Translations under genes and position numbers: made by a program
Origin: AP-15 sp035538335
GTDB taxonomy: Bacteria; Pseudomonadota; Alphaproteobacteria; ATCC43930; CGMCC-115725
Length of the DNA: 64,000 nucleotides
Assembly (NCBI GenBank): GCA_035538335.1
Contig: DATLKN010000047.1
Span: 1 to 64,000 of the forward strand
Direction of reading: 5' to 3'
The notes under the pieces: model-generated
Databases searched by the model: none
Told to the model about the DNA's origin: nothing
Seen by the model: only the letters and a program-made list of their open reading frames with translations
Shown here: in pieces, positions 21,365 through 29,263 of the stretch
Layout of the letters: every line of letters starts with the position of its first letter
Position numbering within the stretch: position 1 is the first letter of the stretch

Positions 21365-22209
21365 TGGTTACCGGCTGGGGCCCCGTTCAGCGGCTGCTGC
21401 GGCTGTGGCTGCCGATCGGCGCCTTCCTCGTCTTCGCGCTGTTCCCGTTCTACTGGATGGCGATCACCTCGCTGAAGCCGAACGCCGAACTCTACAACCG
21501 GCACATCATGCCGCTGATCGTCCGCAACCCGACGCTGAAGCACTACATCGACCTGTTGACGCAGACGAGCTTTCTGGTCTGGACCTGGAACACGATGCTC
21601 GTCGCCGTCGTGTCGACGGCGATCTCGCTGGTGCTCGGCATCATGCTCGCCTATCCGCTCGCGCGCATGCGCTTCGCCGGGTCGAGCCTGATGGCGATGA
21701 CCGTGGCGGCGGTCTACCTCGTGCCGCAGCCGCTGTTGTTCATCCCGCTCGCCGACGTGATCAATCGCCTCCATCTCGGCAATACGCTGACCTCGGTGAT
21801 CTTGACCTATCCGACGATGCTGGTGCCGTTCTGCGCCTGGCTGCTGCTCGGCTATTTCAAGACGGTGCCGAAGGAACTCGAGGAGGCGGCGCGCATCGAC
21901 GGCGCGAGCCGGCTGCAGACGATGCGGCGCATCTTTCTGCCGCTATGCACGCCGGGCTTCATCTCGGCCGGCATCTTCGCCTTCACGCTGTCGCAAAACG
22001 AATTTCTCTATGCCCTCATTTTCCTGACCAAGACCTCGGTGCGCACCGTGCCGGTCGGGGTCATCGCCGAGTTGATCCGCGGCGACGTGTTCTATTGGGG
22101 CCAGCTGATGGCGGCGGCGCTCTTAGGCTCGATCCCGGTCGCCATCATTTATTCCTTCTTCGTCGAACATTATGTCGCCGGACTGACCTCGGGCTCGGTC
22201 AAGGCGTAG
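21364..22209 (+). CDS. ABC transporter permease, sugar type (MalG-like)
   Basis: 281 residues, about six membrane helices. The EAA loop reads ELEEAARIDGASRLQTMRRI near residue 176, which is the intact ATPase-docking site. N-terminal segment VFALFPFYWMAITSLKPNAEL is typical of the MalG subfamily. It is coupled to the previous permease by a one-base overlap. The 3' end overlaps the convergent hydrolase gene by 11 bp. No ATP-binding subunit follows, so the pair must use an ATPase encoded elsewhere. Confidence 0.9.
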   Translation: MVTGWGPVQRLLRLWLPIGAFLVFALFPFYWMAITSLKPNAELYNRHIMPLIVRNPTLKHYIDLLTQTSFLVWTWNTMLVAVVSTAISLVLGIMLAYPLARMRFAGSSLMAMTVAAVYLVPQPLLFIPLADVINRLHLGNTLTSVILTYPTMLVPFCAWLLLGYFKTVPKELEEAARIDGASRLQTMRRIFLPLCTPGFISAGIFAFTLSQNEFLYALIFLTKTSVRTVPVGVIAELIRGDVFYWGQLMAAALLGSIPVAIIYSFFVEHYVAGLTSGSVKA

Positions 22210-22963
22210 CGGCGCGCATTGGGCCGAGCAGTTCGTCGAGGGTGGCCGCGAGCCGGGCGAGGTCGGCTTCGGTCGAGAGGCGGTGCTCGCCATCCTTGAC
22301 GAGGCTGACGACGACGTCGCGGCTCTGGAGGCGCTCGGCCAGGGCGAGGCTCCTCTGCCACGGCACCGCCGCGTCGCGCATGCCGTGGAAGAGGCGCACC
22401 GGACAGGCGAGCGGGATCGGCGCGCCCAATAGCAGATGCCGCCGGCCGTCCTCGAAGAGCGCGCGCGAATAGGGGTAGCCGGCCGGATCGTATTCCGACG
22501 GCAGGGTCACGACGCCGTCGCGCTCGCAGGCTTCGCGCTGTTCGGCCGTGAGCCGCTGCCACAGCGCTTGCGTGAAATCGGGTGCCGGCGCGATGCCGAC
22601 GAGCGCCGCGGCGCGCTGCGGCCGCGCGAGCGCGGCGAGCAGCATGATCCAGCCGCCCATGCTCGAGCCGACGAGGATCTGCGGGCCTTGCGTCAATTTG
22701 TCTATGACCGCGACCGCGTCCTCTGTCCAGCGGCCGATCGTGCCTTGCGCGAAGTCGCCGCTCGACTGCCCGTGGCCGAAATAATCGAAGCGGAGAAAGG
22801 CGCGGCCGCGCTGGCGGCAATAATCCTCGAGAAAGAGCGCCTTGGTGCCGGTCATGTCGGAGCGGAAGCCGCCGAGAAAGACGATGCCGGGCGCGGCGCC
22901 CGCAAGGCGGCGGTAGGCGATTGTGGCGCCGCCCCTGCGTGCTAGAATGCCGGGCGAGGGCAT
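22199..22963 (-). CDS. Alpha/beta hydrolase (ABHD10-like)
   Basis: 254 residues with an alpha/beta-hydrolase fold. FLGGFRSDMTGTKALFLEDY near residue 30 and FDYFGHGQSSGDF provide the oxyanion and early-strand motifs. The nucleophile elbow is GSSMGGW near residue 100. The C-terminal acid and base are near FHGMRDAAVPW and KDGEHRLS. The segment order resembles ABHD10-type esterases/thioesterases, so it is likely a small-molecule or acyl ester hydrolase. I chose the ATG at 22963 because the fold starts just after it; the longer reverse frame is the mirror of the neighbouring genes. It is divergent from the glycosyltransferase with only 21 bp between starts. Confidence 0.85.
   Translation of the reverse strand: MPSPGILARRGGATIAYRRLAGAAPGIVFLGGFRSDMTGTKALFLEDYCRQRGRAFLRFDYFGHGQSSGDFAQGTIGRWTEDAVAVIDKLTQGPQILVGSSMGGWIMLLAALARPQRAAALVGIAPAPDFTQALWQRLTAEQREACERDGVVTLPSEYDPAGYPYSRALFEDGRRHLLLGAPIPLACPVRLFHGMRDAAVPWQRSLALAERLQSRDVVVSLVKDGEHRLSTEADLARLAATLDELLGPMRAATP
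22921..22948 (+). promoter_or_regulatory. Candidate promoter of the glycosyltransferase, inside the hydrolase gene
   Basis: TTGTGG (22921-22926) and TAGAAT (22943-22948) are 16 bp apart and resemble a sigma-70 promoter. Transcription would begin near 22955, 30 bases before the glycosyltransferase ATG. The site lies within the first codons of the opposite-strand hydrolase gene. Confidence 0.4.
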
Positions 22964-22984
22964 CGGAGGGCTCGCTGGCAGAGC

Positions 22985-24193
22985 ATGGGCGCCGACGGTA
23001 GCATGGTCTCCGCCGCCGCGAAAACCCGGCCGCCGGCGGTGCTGCAGGTGGTTCCGAGCCTTGTCTCCGGCGGCGTCGAGCGCGGCACGGTCGATCTGGC
23101 GGGCGCCCTCGGCGCGGCCGGCTGGGCCTCCTTCGTCGCCTCGGCCGGCGGGCCCTTGGAGCGCGACATCGCGCGCGCCGGGGCGACCCACGTAACGCTG
23201 CCGCTCGCCTCGAAAAACCCCTTCGTCATGCGCCGCAACGCGCGCGCGCTCGCGGCGCTGATCCGGCGCCTCGACATCGACATCGTGCATGCGAGAAGCC
23301 GCGCTCCGGCGTGGAGCGCATGGGCGGCGGCGCGCGCGACGGGGCGGCATTTCGTCACCACAATGCACAACGCCTACGATCGCCGCCTGCCCCTGAAGGA
23401 GCGCTACAACAGCGTCATGGCGAAGGGCGAGCGGGTCATCGCGATCTCGCATTTCGTCGCCGAACACGCCGCCGAAATCTACCACGTCGGCCCCGACCGG
23501 CTGCGCACGATCCCGCGCGGCGTCGATCTCGACGCCTTCGCGCCGGGGCGGATCGGCGGCGAGCGGATCGCCGCGCTGGCGCGCGCCTGGCGGCTGCCGG
23601 ATGGTGCGCCGGTCGTCATGCTGCCGGGCCGCCTGACGCGCTGGAAGGGCGGGCTCGATCTGATCGCGGCGATCGCCGCGCTCGGCCGCGCCGACGTACA
23701 GGCGCTCTTGATCGGGGCCGAGCAGCGCCACGGCTTTCGCCGCGAGCTCGAAAAGGCGATCGCGGCGCGCCGGCTCGGCGGCCAGTTCCGCATCGTCGAG
23801 AACTGCGCCGACATGCCGGCCGCCTACATGCTGGCCGATGTCGTGGTCTCGCCGTCGACCGACCCGGAAGGCTTCGGCCGCGTCATCGTCGAGGCGCAGG
23901 CGATGGGCCGGCCGGTGGTCGCGACCGATCACGGCGGGGCGCGCGAGACCGTCATTCCCGGCGTCACCGGCTGGCTGGTGCCGGTGCACGATCCCGCCGC
24001 CCTCGCCGCCGCCATCGGCGAGGCGCTGGCGCTGGCGCCGCCGGTGCGCGCCCGGCTCGCCGAGCACGCGATGCAGCTCGTCGCCGAGCGTTTCACCCGC
24101 GCCGGCATGTGCGCGCGCACGATCGCGGTCTATGAGGAGCTGCTGTTCCCGCAGACGCGGGCGCCCGCGCCCGCGGAGGCAGCCAATGACTAG
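22985..24193 (+). CDS. Glycosyltransferase, family 4 (GT-B fold)
   Basis: 402 residues in two Rossmann-like halves. The acceptor half starts AVLQVVPSLVSGGVERGTVDLA and has DIVHARSRAPAWSAWAAA; the donor half has LRTIPRGVDLDAF, VVMLPGRLTRWKGGLDLIAAIAAL and the sugar-nucleotide Glu motif SPSTDPEGFGRVIVEAQAMG. This is a retaining transferase of GT4 type, probably cytosolic or membrane-associated and building a lipopolysaccharide or exopolysaccharide. An ATG at 23003 is an alternative start. It overlaps the downstream monooxygenase by 8 bp although the two functions look unrelated. Confidence 0.9.
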   Translation: MGADGSMVSAAAKTRPPAVLQVVPSLVSGGVERGTVDLAGALGAAGWASFVASAGGPLERDIARAGATHVTLPLASKNPFVMRRNARALAALIRRLDIDIVHARSRAPAWSAWAAARATGRHFVTTMHNAYDRRLPLKERYNSVMAKGERVIAISHFVAEHAAEIYHVGPDRLRTIPRGVDLDAFAPGRIGGERIAALARAWRLPDGAPVVMLPGRLTRWKGGLDLIAAIAALGRADVQALLIGAEQRHGFRRELEKAIAARRLGGQFRIVENCADMPAAYMLADVVVSPSTDPEGFGRVIVEAQAMGRPVVATDHGGARETVIPGVTGWLVPVHDPAALAAAIGEALALAPPVRARLAEHAMQLVAERFTRAGMCARTIAVYEELLFPQTRAPAPAEAAND

Positions 24194-25610
24194 GGCGGCC
24201 GGCGCGATGGCGCCGCAGATCCGCATGATGACGCTGATCGCCTTTCTGCAGGCGCAGAACTGCTCCAACCTGCCCGGCTCGTGGCGCCATCCGGCGACGA
24301 TGCTCGATTTCCTGACGCCGGAATACTACCAGCGGATCGCGCGCACGCTGGAAGACGGCAAGATCCAGATGGCGTTTTTCGACGACCGCCTGGCGCTCCC
24401 CGACATCTATACCGGCGACCACGGCGAGGCGGTCGCCGCCGGCGTCAGGGCGGTGAAGCTCGATCCCTGCACGGTCATGATGACGATGGGGATGGCGACG
24501 CGGCATCTCGGGCTCGGTGCAACCTACTCCACGACCTATTACGAGCCGTTTCATGTCGCGCGCGTCTTCGCGACGATGGATCTGATGCTGAAGGGCCGCG
24601 CCGCCTGGAACATCGTCACCTCGCTGAACAGCGGCGAAGCGCGGAATTTCGGCCGCCAGGAACACATGGAGCACGACGCCCGCTACGACCGGGCCGACGA
24701 GTTCATGGACGTGGTCCTCGGCCACTGGAACAGCTGGGAAGAGGATGCGCTGATCCTCGACAAGCAGACCGGCCGCTTCGCCGATCCGGCGAAGGTGCAC
24801 CGGCTCGATCATGCGGGGCCGTATTTCCGGTCGCGCGGACCCTTCGGCGTGCCGCGCTCGCCGCAAGGGCACCCGGTGCTGATCCAGGCCGGGCAATCCG
24901 GCCGCGGCCAATCTTTCGCCGCCAAATGGGCCGATCTGGTGTTCGTGATCTATCACGGCCTGCAGGACGGCATCCGGGAATACGCCGCCTTCAAAGCCGC
25001 GGTCGCCGCGCAAAATCGCGATCCCGGCCGCGTACGCGTCGCGCCGGCCTGCTATGTGTGCGTCGGCGAGAGCGAGGCGGCGGCGCAGGAGAAGCGCGCC
25101 ATCGTCGAGGCGACGGCGCGTGATGTCGACGCGCTGGTGCTGCTGTCGGAGGTGCTGAACTACGATTTCTCGACGAAGCCGATCGACGAGCCGTTCACCG
25201 ACGCGGAGCTCGCCGAATTCTCGTTCCAGGGGTTTCGCGACCGGGTGATCCGGCACTCCGGCAAGAAGAACCCGACGGTGCGCGACTTCATCACCGTCTC
25301 CGGCCGCGGCACGGTGAAGGAGCACACGATGTTTTGCGGCAGCCCGAGGCAGGTCGCCGACCAGATGGAGGAATGGTTCGCCGCGCCCGCCTGCGACGGC
25401 TTCGTGCTCGCGGCCACCCATATGCCGGGCTACTACGACGACGTGGTGCGGCTATTGGTGCCGGAACTGCAGCGCCGCGGCCTCTTCCAGAAGGAATACG
25501 CCGGCCCGACCTTGCGCGACAATCTCGGCCTCTCGATCCCGCGCGCCGCCGACTGGCACAAGGCGCGGCGCCCGTCCGTCATTGCGAGCGAAGCGAAGCA
25601 ATCTCGATGA
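24186..25610 (+). CDS. FMN-dependent monooxygenase, NtaA/SnaA/DszA family
   Basis: 474 residues of the flavin-dependent luciferase-like superfamily. MMTLIAFLQAQNCSNLPGSWRHP at the N-terminus, the flavin-region motifs AWNIVTSLNSGEARNFG, then HPVLIQAGQSGRGQSFAA and the late RGTVKEHTMFCGSPRQVADQ are typical of DszA/NtaA/SnaA. Such enzymes use reduced FMN from a separate reductase to oxidise sulfones, aminopolycarboxylates or similar compounds. The substrate is unknown here. The last ten codons (…VIASEAKQSR) are encoded by a dispersed repeat of family A, so the natural C-terminus was probably replaced. A flavin reductase gene lies 15 kb away (40344), not adjacent. Confidence 0.88.
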   Translation: MTRAAGAMAPQIRMMTLIAFLQAQNCSNLPGSWRHPATMLDFLTPEYYQRIARTLEDGKIQMAFFDDRLALPDIYTGDHGEAVAAGVRAVKLDPCTVMMTMGMATRHLGLGATYSTTYYEPFHVARVFATMDLMLKGRAAWNIVTSLNSGEARNFGRQEHMEHDARYDRADEFMDVVLGHWNSWEEDALILDKQTGRFADPAKVHRLDHAGPYFRSRGPFGVPRSPQGHPVLIQAGQSGRGQSFAAKWADLVFVIYHGLQDGIREYAAFKAAVAAQNRDPGRVRVAPACYVCVGESEAAAQEKRAIVEATARDVDALVLLSEVLNYDFSTKPIDEPFTDAELAEFSFQGFRDRVIRHSGKKNPTVRDFITVSGRGTVKEHTMFCGSPRQVADQMEEWFAAPACDGFVLAATHMPGYYDDVVRLLVPELQRRGLFQKEYAGPTLRDNLGLSIPRAADWHKARRPSVIASEAKQSR

Positions 25611-25663
25611 GCTGAGAACTGGGGGCCCGGGATTGCTTCGTCGCTCCGCTTCTCGCAATGACA
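25578..25663. repeat. Dispersed palindromic repeat, family A, copy A1
   Basis: GTCATTGCGAGCGAAGCG at the left end and its inverted counterpart CGCTTCTCGCAATGAC at the right end enclose about 50 bp, including GAAGCAATC/GATTGCTTC arms. The left arm codes for the end of the upstream monooxygenase. Related copies are at 34419 and 46176. Such elements are widespread in alphaproteobacterial genomes. Confidence 0.85.
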
Positions 25664-25671
25664 AGAAAGCG

Positions 25672-25983
25672 TCAACCCGGCACCTCCAGTCCCAATAGCG
25701 GCGCGTATTGCTGGCCGCCGTAAACATCGCTGTCGTGCAATGAGCCCGAGCTTTGCGGCCGCGGAAAGCTCACCTTGATGGCGAGCGCGGTATCGTGGTT
25801 GACGACGATGATGTCGGCGGGGTTGCGGTTGTAGAGCCTGGCGATCGCGGCGCGGTTGACGATTTCGGCGTCGCGGGCGCGGCGATAGGCGTCGGCGTCG
25901 TCGAACATGATGTCGATCGTCAGCCAGAACGGGCCGGCATTCTTCGAGCGCACCAGCTTTGCGAGATCCCCGAGCGTCGCCAT
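25672..25983 (-). CDS. DUF4387 protein
   Basis: 103 residues matching the DUF4387 family: MATLGDLAKLVRSKNAGPF at the N-terminus, WLTIDIMFDDADAYRRARD, and NPADIIVVNHDTALAIKVSF with a conserved Asn/His-Asp region. The family is small and uncharacterised and usually sits directly after an AtuA-type gene. Here it starts 2 bp after the AtuA-family stop, so the two are almost certainly translated together and may form one enzyme. The ATG at 25983 was chosen on family start and spacing. Confidence 0.85.
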   Translation of the reverse strand: MATLGDLAKLVRSKNAGPFWLTIDIMFDDADAYRRARDAEIVNRAAIARLYNRNPADIIVVNHDTALAIKVSFPRPQSSGSLHDSDVYGGQQYAPLLGLEVPG

Positions 25984-25985
25984 CG

Positions 25986-27347
25986 TCAGACCTCCTCGTA
26001 TTCGGTGCGGAACAGCGCCGTCGGGCTGTCCGGCACGAGCACGTGGTTCAAATGAAACTCGTAAACCGCGCCCCGGTCGATCTCGGGCGGCGAGAAGGGG
26101 AAGGCGACGCCCGAGATAAGGCCATGCCATTTGGGGATCGGGTTGTGCACGGCGAGGTGCGAAATGCTCGTCGCGATCGTGCGCGACAGCTCCTGCGAGC
26201 CGCTGATCACGTCCCACAGGATGAGGGCTTCGTGGCCGCCGACGCCGGGCTGCGGTTCGAGCGCTCCCATGACGCCGTCGCGGCCGTAGACGCGCGTGAC
26301 GATCCGGTACTCGCGGTCGCCGACCATGTTGCGGATGCGCGTCTTGATGCTGTCGTCGAGCTGCGCGAGCCAAGGATCGATCTGCGCCAGGATATAGGGG
26401 TCGCGCACCCCGCCCATCACGACCGTCGAATACCCGACATGGCGCACGCCTTCGAGCTTGATCGTGTATTCGGGGTCGTGCACGAACTCCGACCCCGAAA
26501 CGCGCACCGCGCGGTCGGAGACCGCCTCGTAGCGGGCGTTGCCGGTCCGCAAGGTGCCCGACGGCTCCTTCAGCTCGAACGGATCGGCGTTTTCGTAGAG
26601 CGTGTGCGAGGCGACGCTTTGCGGCGTGCAACGGTAGTCCTCGCGCAGCGGAGAGACGTCAAAGCTGTCGTCGTGCAATACCGCCATCATGCTGTCGGGC
26701 GCGGTGCGCACGGCGACTGCGGCGGCGCCGCATTCGAGGATCTTCGCCATGTGCCACACGACGGCCGGGGCGTAGCCCTCGAGCAGCGGCAATGCCGCGA
26801 AGATCGAGGTATCGCTGCTGCGGCCGCCGACGACGACCTGCGCCCCCGATTGCAGCGCCTCCTGGATCGGTTCGACACCCATCATGCCGACGATGTGGCT
26901 GGCCGCGTCGATGTCGGCGTCGGCGAGCGGCGCCGAGGGCGGCAACGCCCGCGCCCGCCCCTCGCGCAGGTGCCGGCGGACGGTGTCGCGCGACAATTCC
27001 GAATGGATGACGGCGAGCTTGAAGTGGAGGCCCTGTTCGCGGGCGATCTCGCGCACGATATCGACCATCCAGGCGAGCCCAGCATCCGACCCCGAGGTGC
27101 CGGCCGAGCCGATGACGAGCGGGATCCCGGCCCGCATGGCGCGGGTCATCATGATCTCGGTATCGCGCTTCACGGCCGCCTTCGAGAACATGCAGACGCC
27201 GGTGGCGAGCGGACCCGGGCCGGGATCGGTGCTGCCGGCGTCGCAGCCGATCATCCGGGCGCCGAGCGAGATCGCCTTGTCGAGCGACTCGGCGCGGTAG
27301 CCGGAGCCCAGCATGCCCGTCGCCGACACAATCGGAAAGGATGCCAT
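25986..27347 (-). CDS. AtuA-family protein (DUF1446), acyclic terpene utilisation type
   Basis: 453 residues of the AtuA/DUF1446 family. Recognisable pieces are SATGMLGSGYR near the start, ARMIGCDAGSTDPGPGPLATG, IGSAGTSGSDAGLAW, QVVVGGRSSDTSIFAALPLLEG and the late GHEALILWDVISGSQELSRT. The family is named for a gene of citronellol/geraniol degradation in Pseudomonas but most members sit outside that pathway and their reaction is not known. Here no other atu genes are present; only the DUF4387 partner follows 2 bp downstream. The start ATG at 27347 has no close competitor. It probably acts as a cytosolic enzyme on an organic acid or CoA ester, which is speculative. Confidence 0.85.
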   Translation of the reverse strand: MASFPIVSATGMLGSGYRAESLDKAISLGARMIGCDAGSTDPGPGPLATGVCMFSKAAVKRDTEIMMTRAMRAGIPLVIGSAGTSGSDAGLAWMVDIVREIAREQGLHFKLAVIHSELSRDTVRRHLREGRARALPPSAPLADADIDAASHIVGMMGVEPIQEALQSGAQVVVGGRSSDTSIFAALPLLEGYAPAVVWHMAKILECGAAAVAVRTAPDSMMAVLHDDSFDVSPLREDYRCTPQSVASHTLYENADPFELKEPSGTLRTGNARYEAVSDRAVRVSGSEFVHDPEYTIKLEGVRHVGYSTVVMGGVRDPYILAQIDPWLAQLDDSIKTRIRNMVGDREYRIVTRVYGRDGVMGALEPQPGVGGHEALILWDVISGSQELSRTIATSISHLAVHNPIPKWHGLISGVAFPFSPPEIDRGAVYEFHLNHVLVPDSPTALFRTEYEEV

Positions 27348-27439
27348 CGCCGCGCTCCTCGATTCGCCCTTGCCGGCGCAGGATACCGCTTGCCGAATGC
27401 GCCGGAAACCCGGCCCGGCGGTTCGTCGGATGTTATCCG

Positions 27440-28666
27440 CTAAAGCGGCCGGCGGGCGCCGCTCAGCCGCCGCAGCAAGGCGAGATAGGCCGGCAGGCAG
27501 ATCGCATTGAGCTCGTATTTGCGGATCACGGTGTCGCGCGCGGCGGCGCGCAAGCGCGCGTGCGCTGCCGGATCGGCGAGAATGTCGCGGATGCGCCGGG
27601 CGAGCGCGTCGGAGTCGGGAAAGGGCACGAGATAGCCGTTCTCACCGTCGCGGATGACTTCCTGGACAGGCGGCGTCGCCGAGCCGAGCACGAGGCACCC
27701 GGCAGACAGCGACTCGATCAGCGACCAGGACAGCACGAAGGGATAGGTCATATAGATGTGCAACGCCGAAATCTGCAATACGCAGACATATTGGTCGTAA
27801 GGCAGGTGGCCGACGAAATGCACCCGGTCGAGATCGATCTCGCCGGCCAGTTCCGAAAGCATCTGCTCGCGCCATGACGGCAGCCGGTTCGGCGGCCGGC
27901 CGTAGCTGACGCCGTCGCCGCCGATGATCACCACATGCGCGCGCGGGCGCTCGCGCAATACCCGCGGCAATGCCCGCATCAGCGTGTGAAAGCCGCGATA
28001 GGGTTCGAGGTTGCGGGCGCTGTAGGTGATGACTTCGTCTTCGCGCGACAGCGAAACCCCACCGACGAGCCAGATCTGCGCCGTCGGGTCGGGGTGCAGG
28101 CGGCCGGTATCCACCCCCTCGTGGATGACGGAGATCTGCGGGCGGTAGCGTTCCGGGTATTGGCGGTATTGCCACTCGGTCGGCGTCTGCCCCCAATCGG
28201 CCGCCTCGAGCCCCAACAGGTTGATCGCGTTGCGCATGCGCAGCCGCAGGCCGTCGTCCGGCCCGCTGGGAAATTCCGGGTCGCAGCCGACGTCGGAGCC
28301 GCGCGGATGATAATAGAATTCGAAATAGCCGAGGAGCGGCACCTCGGGCCACACCTCCTTCAGATAGAGCGTCTCGCCCCAGCCGTTGTGGCCGATCATC
28401 AAGTCGGGGCGGAAGCCCTCCCGCCTCAATCCCTCGCAGGCGGCGGCGACGGCGAGCGCGTTGCGCACGCCCCCTTCGAGATCGCCGAGATAGGGATGCC
28501 CGCCCGCCTGAGGCGGCGCCGGCCGATAGACGATCTTGCGGACGCGATCGAGCCGCTGCCGGTTCTCCTGCGTCAGGAAGACGACATTGTGCCCGGTCTG
28601 CGCCAGATAGCGCACCGCATGCAGGTATTGGCCGGGAAAGTTCTGATGGGCGAATAGGAAATTCAT
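27440..28666 (-). CDS. Glycosyltransferase, GT4-like
   Basis: 408 residues. The N-terminus NFLFAHQNFPGQYLHAVRYL is a distinctive start of a glycosyltransferase subgroup common in Rhodospirillales. GHNGWGETLYLKEVWPEVPLLG follows, then the donor-binding half with VIHEGVDTGRL, AVGRLEP-like ARNLEPYRGFHTLMRALP and the Glu motif SWSLIESLSAGCLVLGS. Start at the ATG at 28666 overlaps the methyltransferase stop by 4 bp, so the two are coupled. Target is probably a cell-surface glycan; the donor sugar cannot be told. Confidence 0.88.
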   Translation of the reverse strand: MNFLFAHQNFPGQYLHAVRYLAQTGHNVVFLTQENRQRLDRVRKIVYRPAPPQAGGHPYLGDLEGGVRNALAVAAACEGLRREGFRPDLMIGHNGWGETLYLKEVWPEVPLLGYFEFYYHPRGSDVGCDPEFPSGPDDGLRLRMRNAINLLGLEAADWGQTPTEWQYRQYPERYRPQISVIHEGVDTGRLHPDPTAQIWLVGGVSLSREDEVITYSARNLEPYRGFHTLMRALPRVLRERPRAHVVIIGGDGVSYGRPPNRLPSWREQMLSELAGEIDLDRVHFVGHLPYDQYVCVLQISALHIYMTYPFVLSWSLIESLSAGCLVLGSATPPVQEVIRDGENGYLVPFPDSDALARRIRDILADPAAHARLRAAARDTVIRKYELNAICLPAYLALLRRLSGARRPL

Positions 28667-29256
28667 TGCTCCGCGGATTTGTACGCTACCGCCCACAGAT
28701 CGAATGCGTCGCCGCGGCGCACCTGCGCCCCGACAAAGCCGGCCGCGCCGAGCGCACGGTCGAGGCTCGTCACCGTGAAGCCGGTCTTGTGCGCCATAAA
28801 CAGATGACCCTGCGCCAGCGAGGCGCCGTGCCCGAAGATCATGTCGAGCGGCGTGATCGGGCCGCTGGCCGAGCGGTAGGCTTCGGTCTCCAGCCCGTCG
28901 GCGGCGACCATTTCCGCCACCCTCTGGAGATCGGGCAGGGTCATCAGCAACAGCCCGCCTGGCTTCAGGACACGCAGGAACTCGCCGAGCGCGAGCGGCA
29001 CCTCGTGGGGATAGAGATGCTCGAGATTGTGCGACGAGAAGACCGCATCGACCGAGGCGTCGGCTACCGGGGTCATTTCCGTCATCGAGCAGACGATGTC
29101 GGGCCGCACCGCAGGATTGATGTCGAGCCGCAGCTCGCGCCATTGCGGCCCCTGGAAATGCGGGTGCAGCCGCTGATGCAGCGGATAGCCGCAGCCGACG
29201 TTCAGCACGATCTTTTCGCTGGAGTCGGCGGTGGCGCCTTCGGTGCTGTCGGTCAT
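28663..29256 (-). CDS. Class I SAM-dependent methyltransferase
   Basis: 197 residues with the SAM-binding glycine motif IVLNVGCGYPLHQRLHPHF near residue 20 and the acidic loop after strand 2 (LRLDINPAVRPDIV). VDAVFSSHNLEHLYPHEVPLAL and EFLRVLKPGGLLLMTLPD are the typical post-motif regions. It is a Methyltransf_11-like protein. It overlaps the downstream glycosyltransferase by 4 bp and follows the hydrophobic-W-like protein by 7 bp. Coupling suggests that the methyl group is put on a sugar or glycan precursor, an inference from context only. Confidence 0.88.
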   Translation of the reverse strand: MTDSTEGATADSSEKIVLNVGCGYPLHQRLHPHFQGPQWRELRLDINPAVRPDIVCSMTEMTPVADASVDAVFSSHNLEHLYPHEVPLALGEFLRVLKPGGLLLMTLPDLQRVAEMVAADGLETEAYRSASGPITPLDMIFGHGASLAQGHLFMAHKTGFTVTSLDRALGAAGFVGAQVRRGDAFDLWAVAYKSAEQ

Positions 29257-29263
29257 GAAACGG

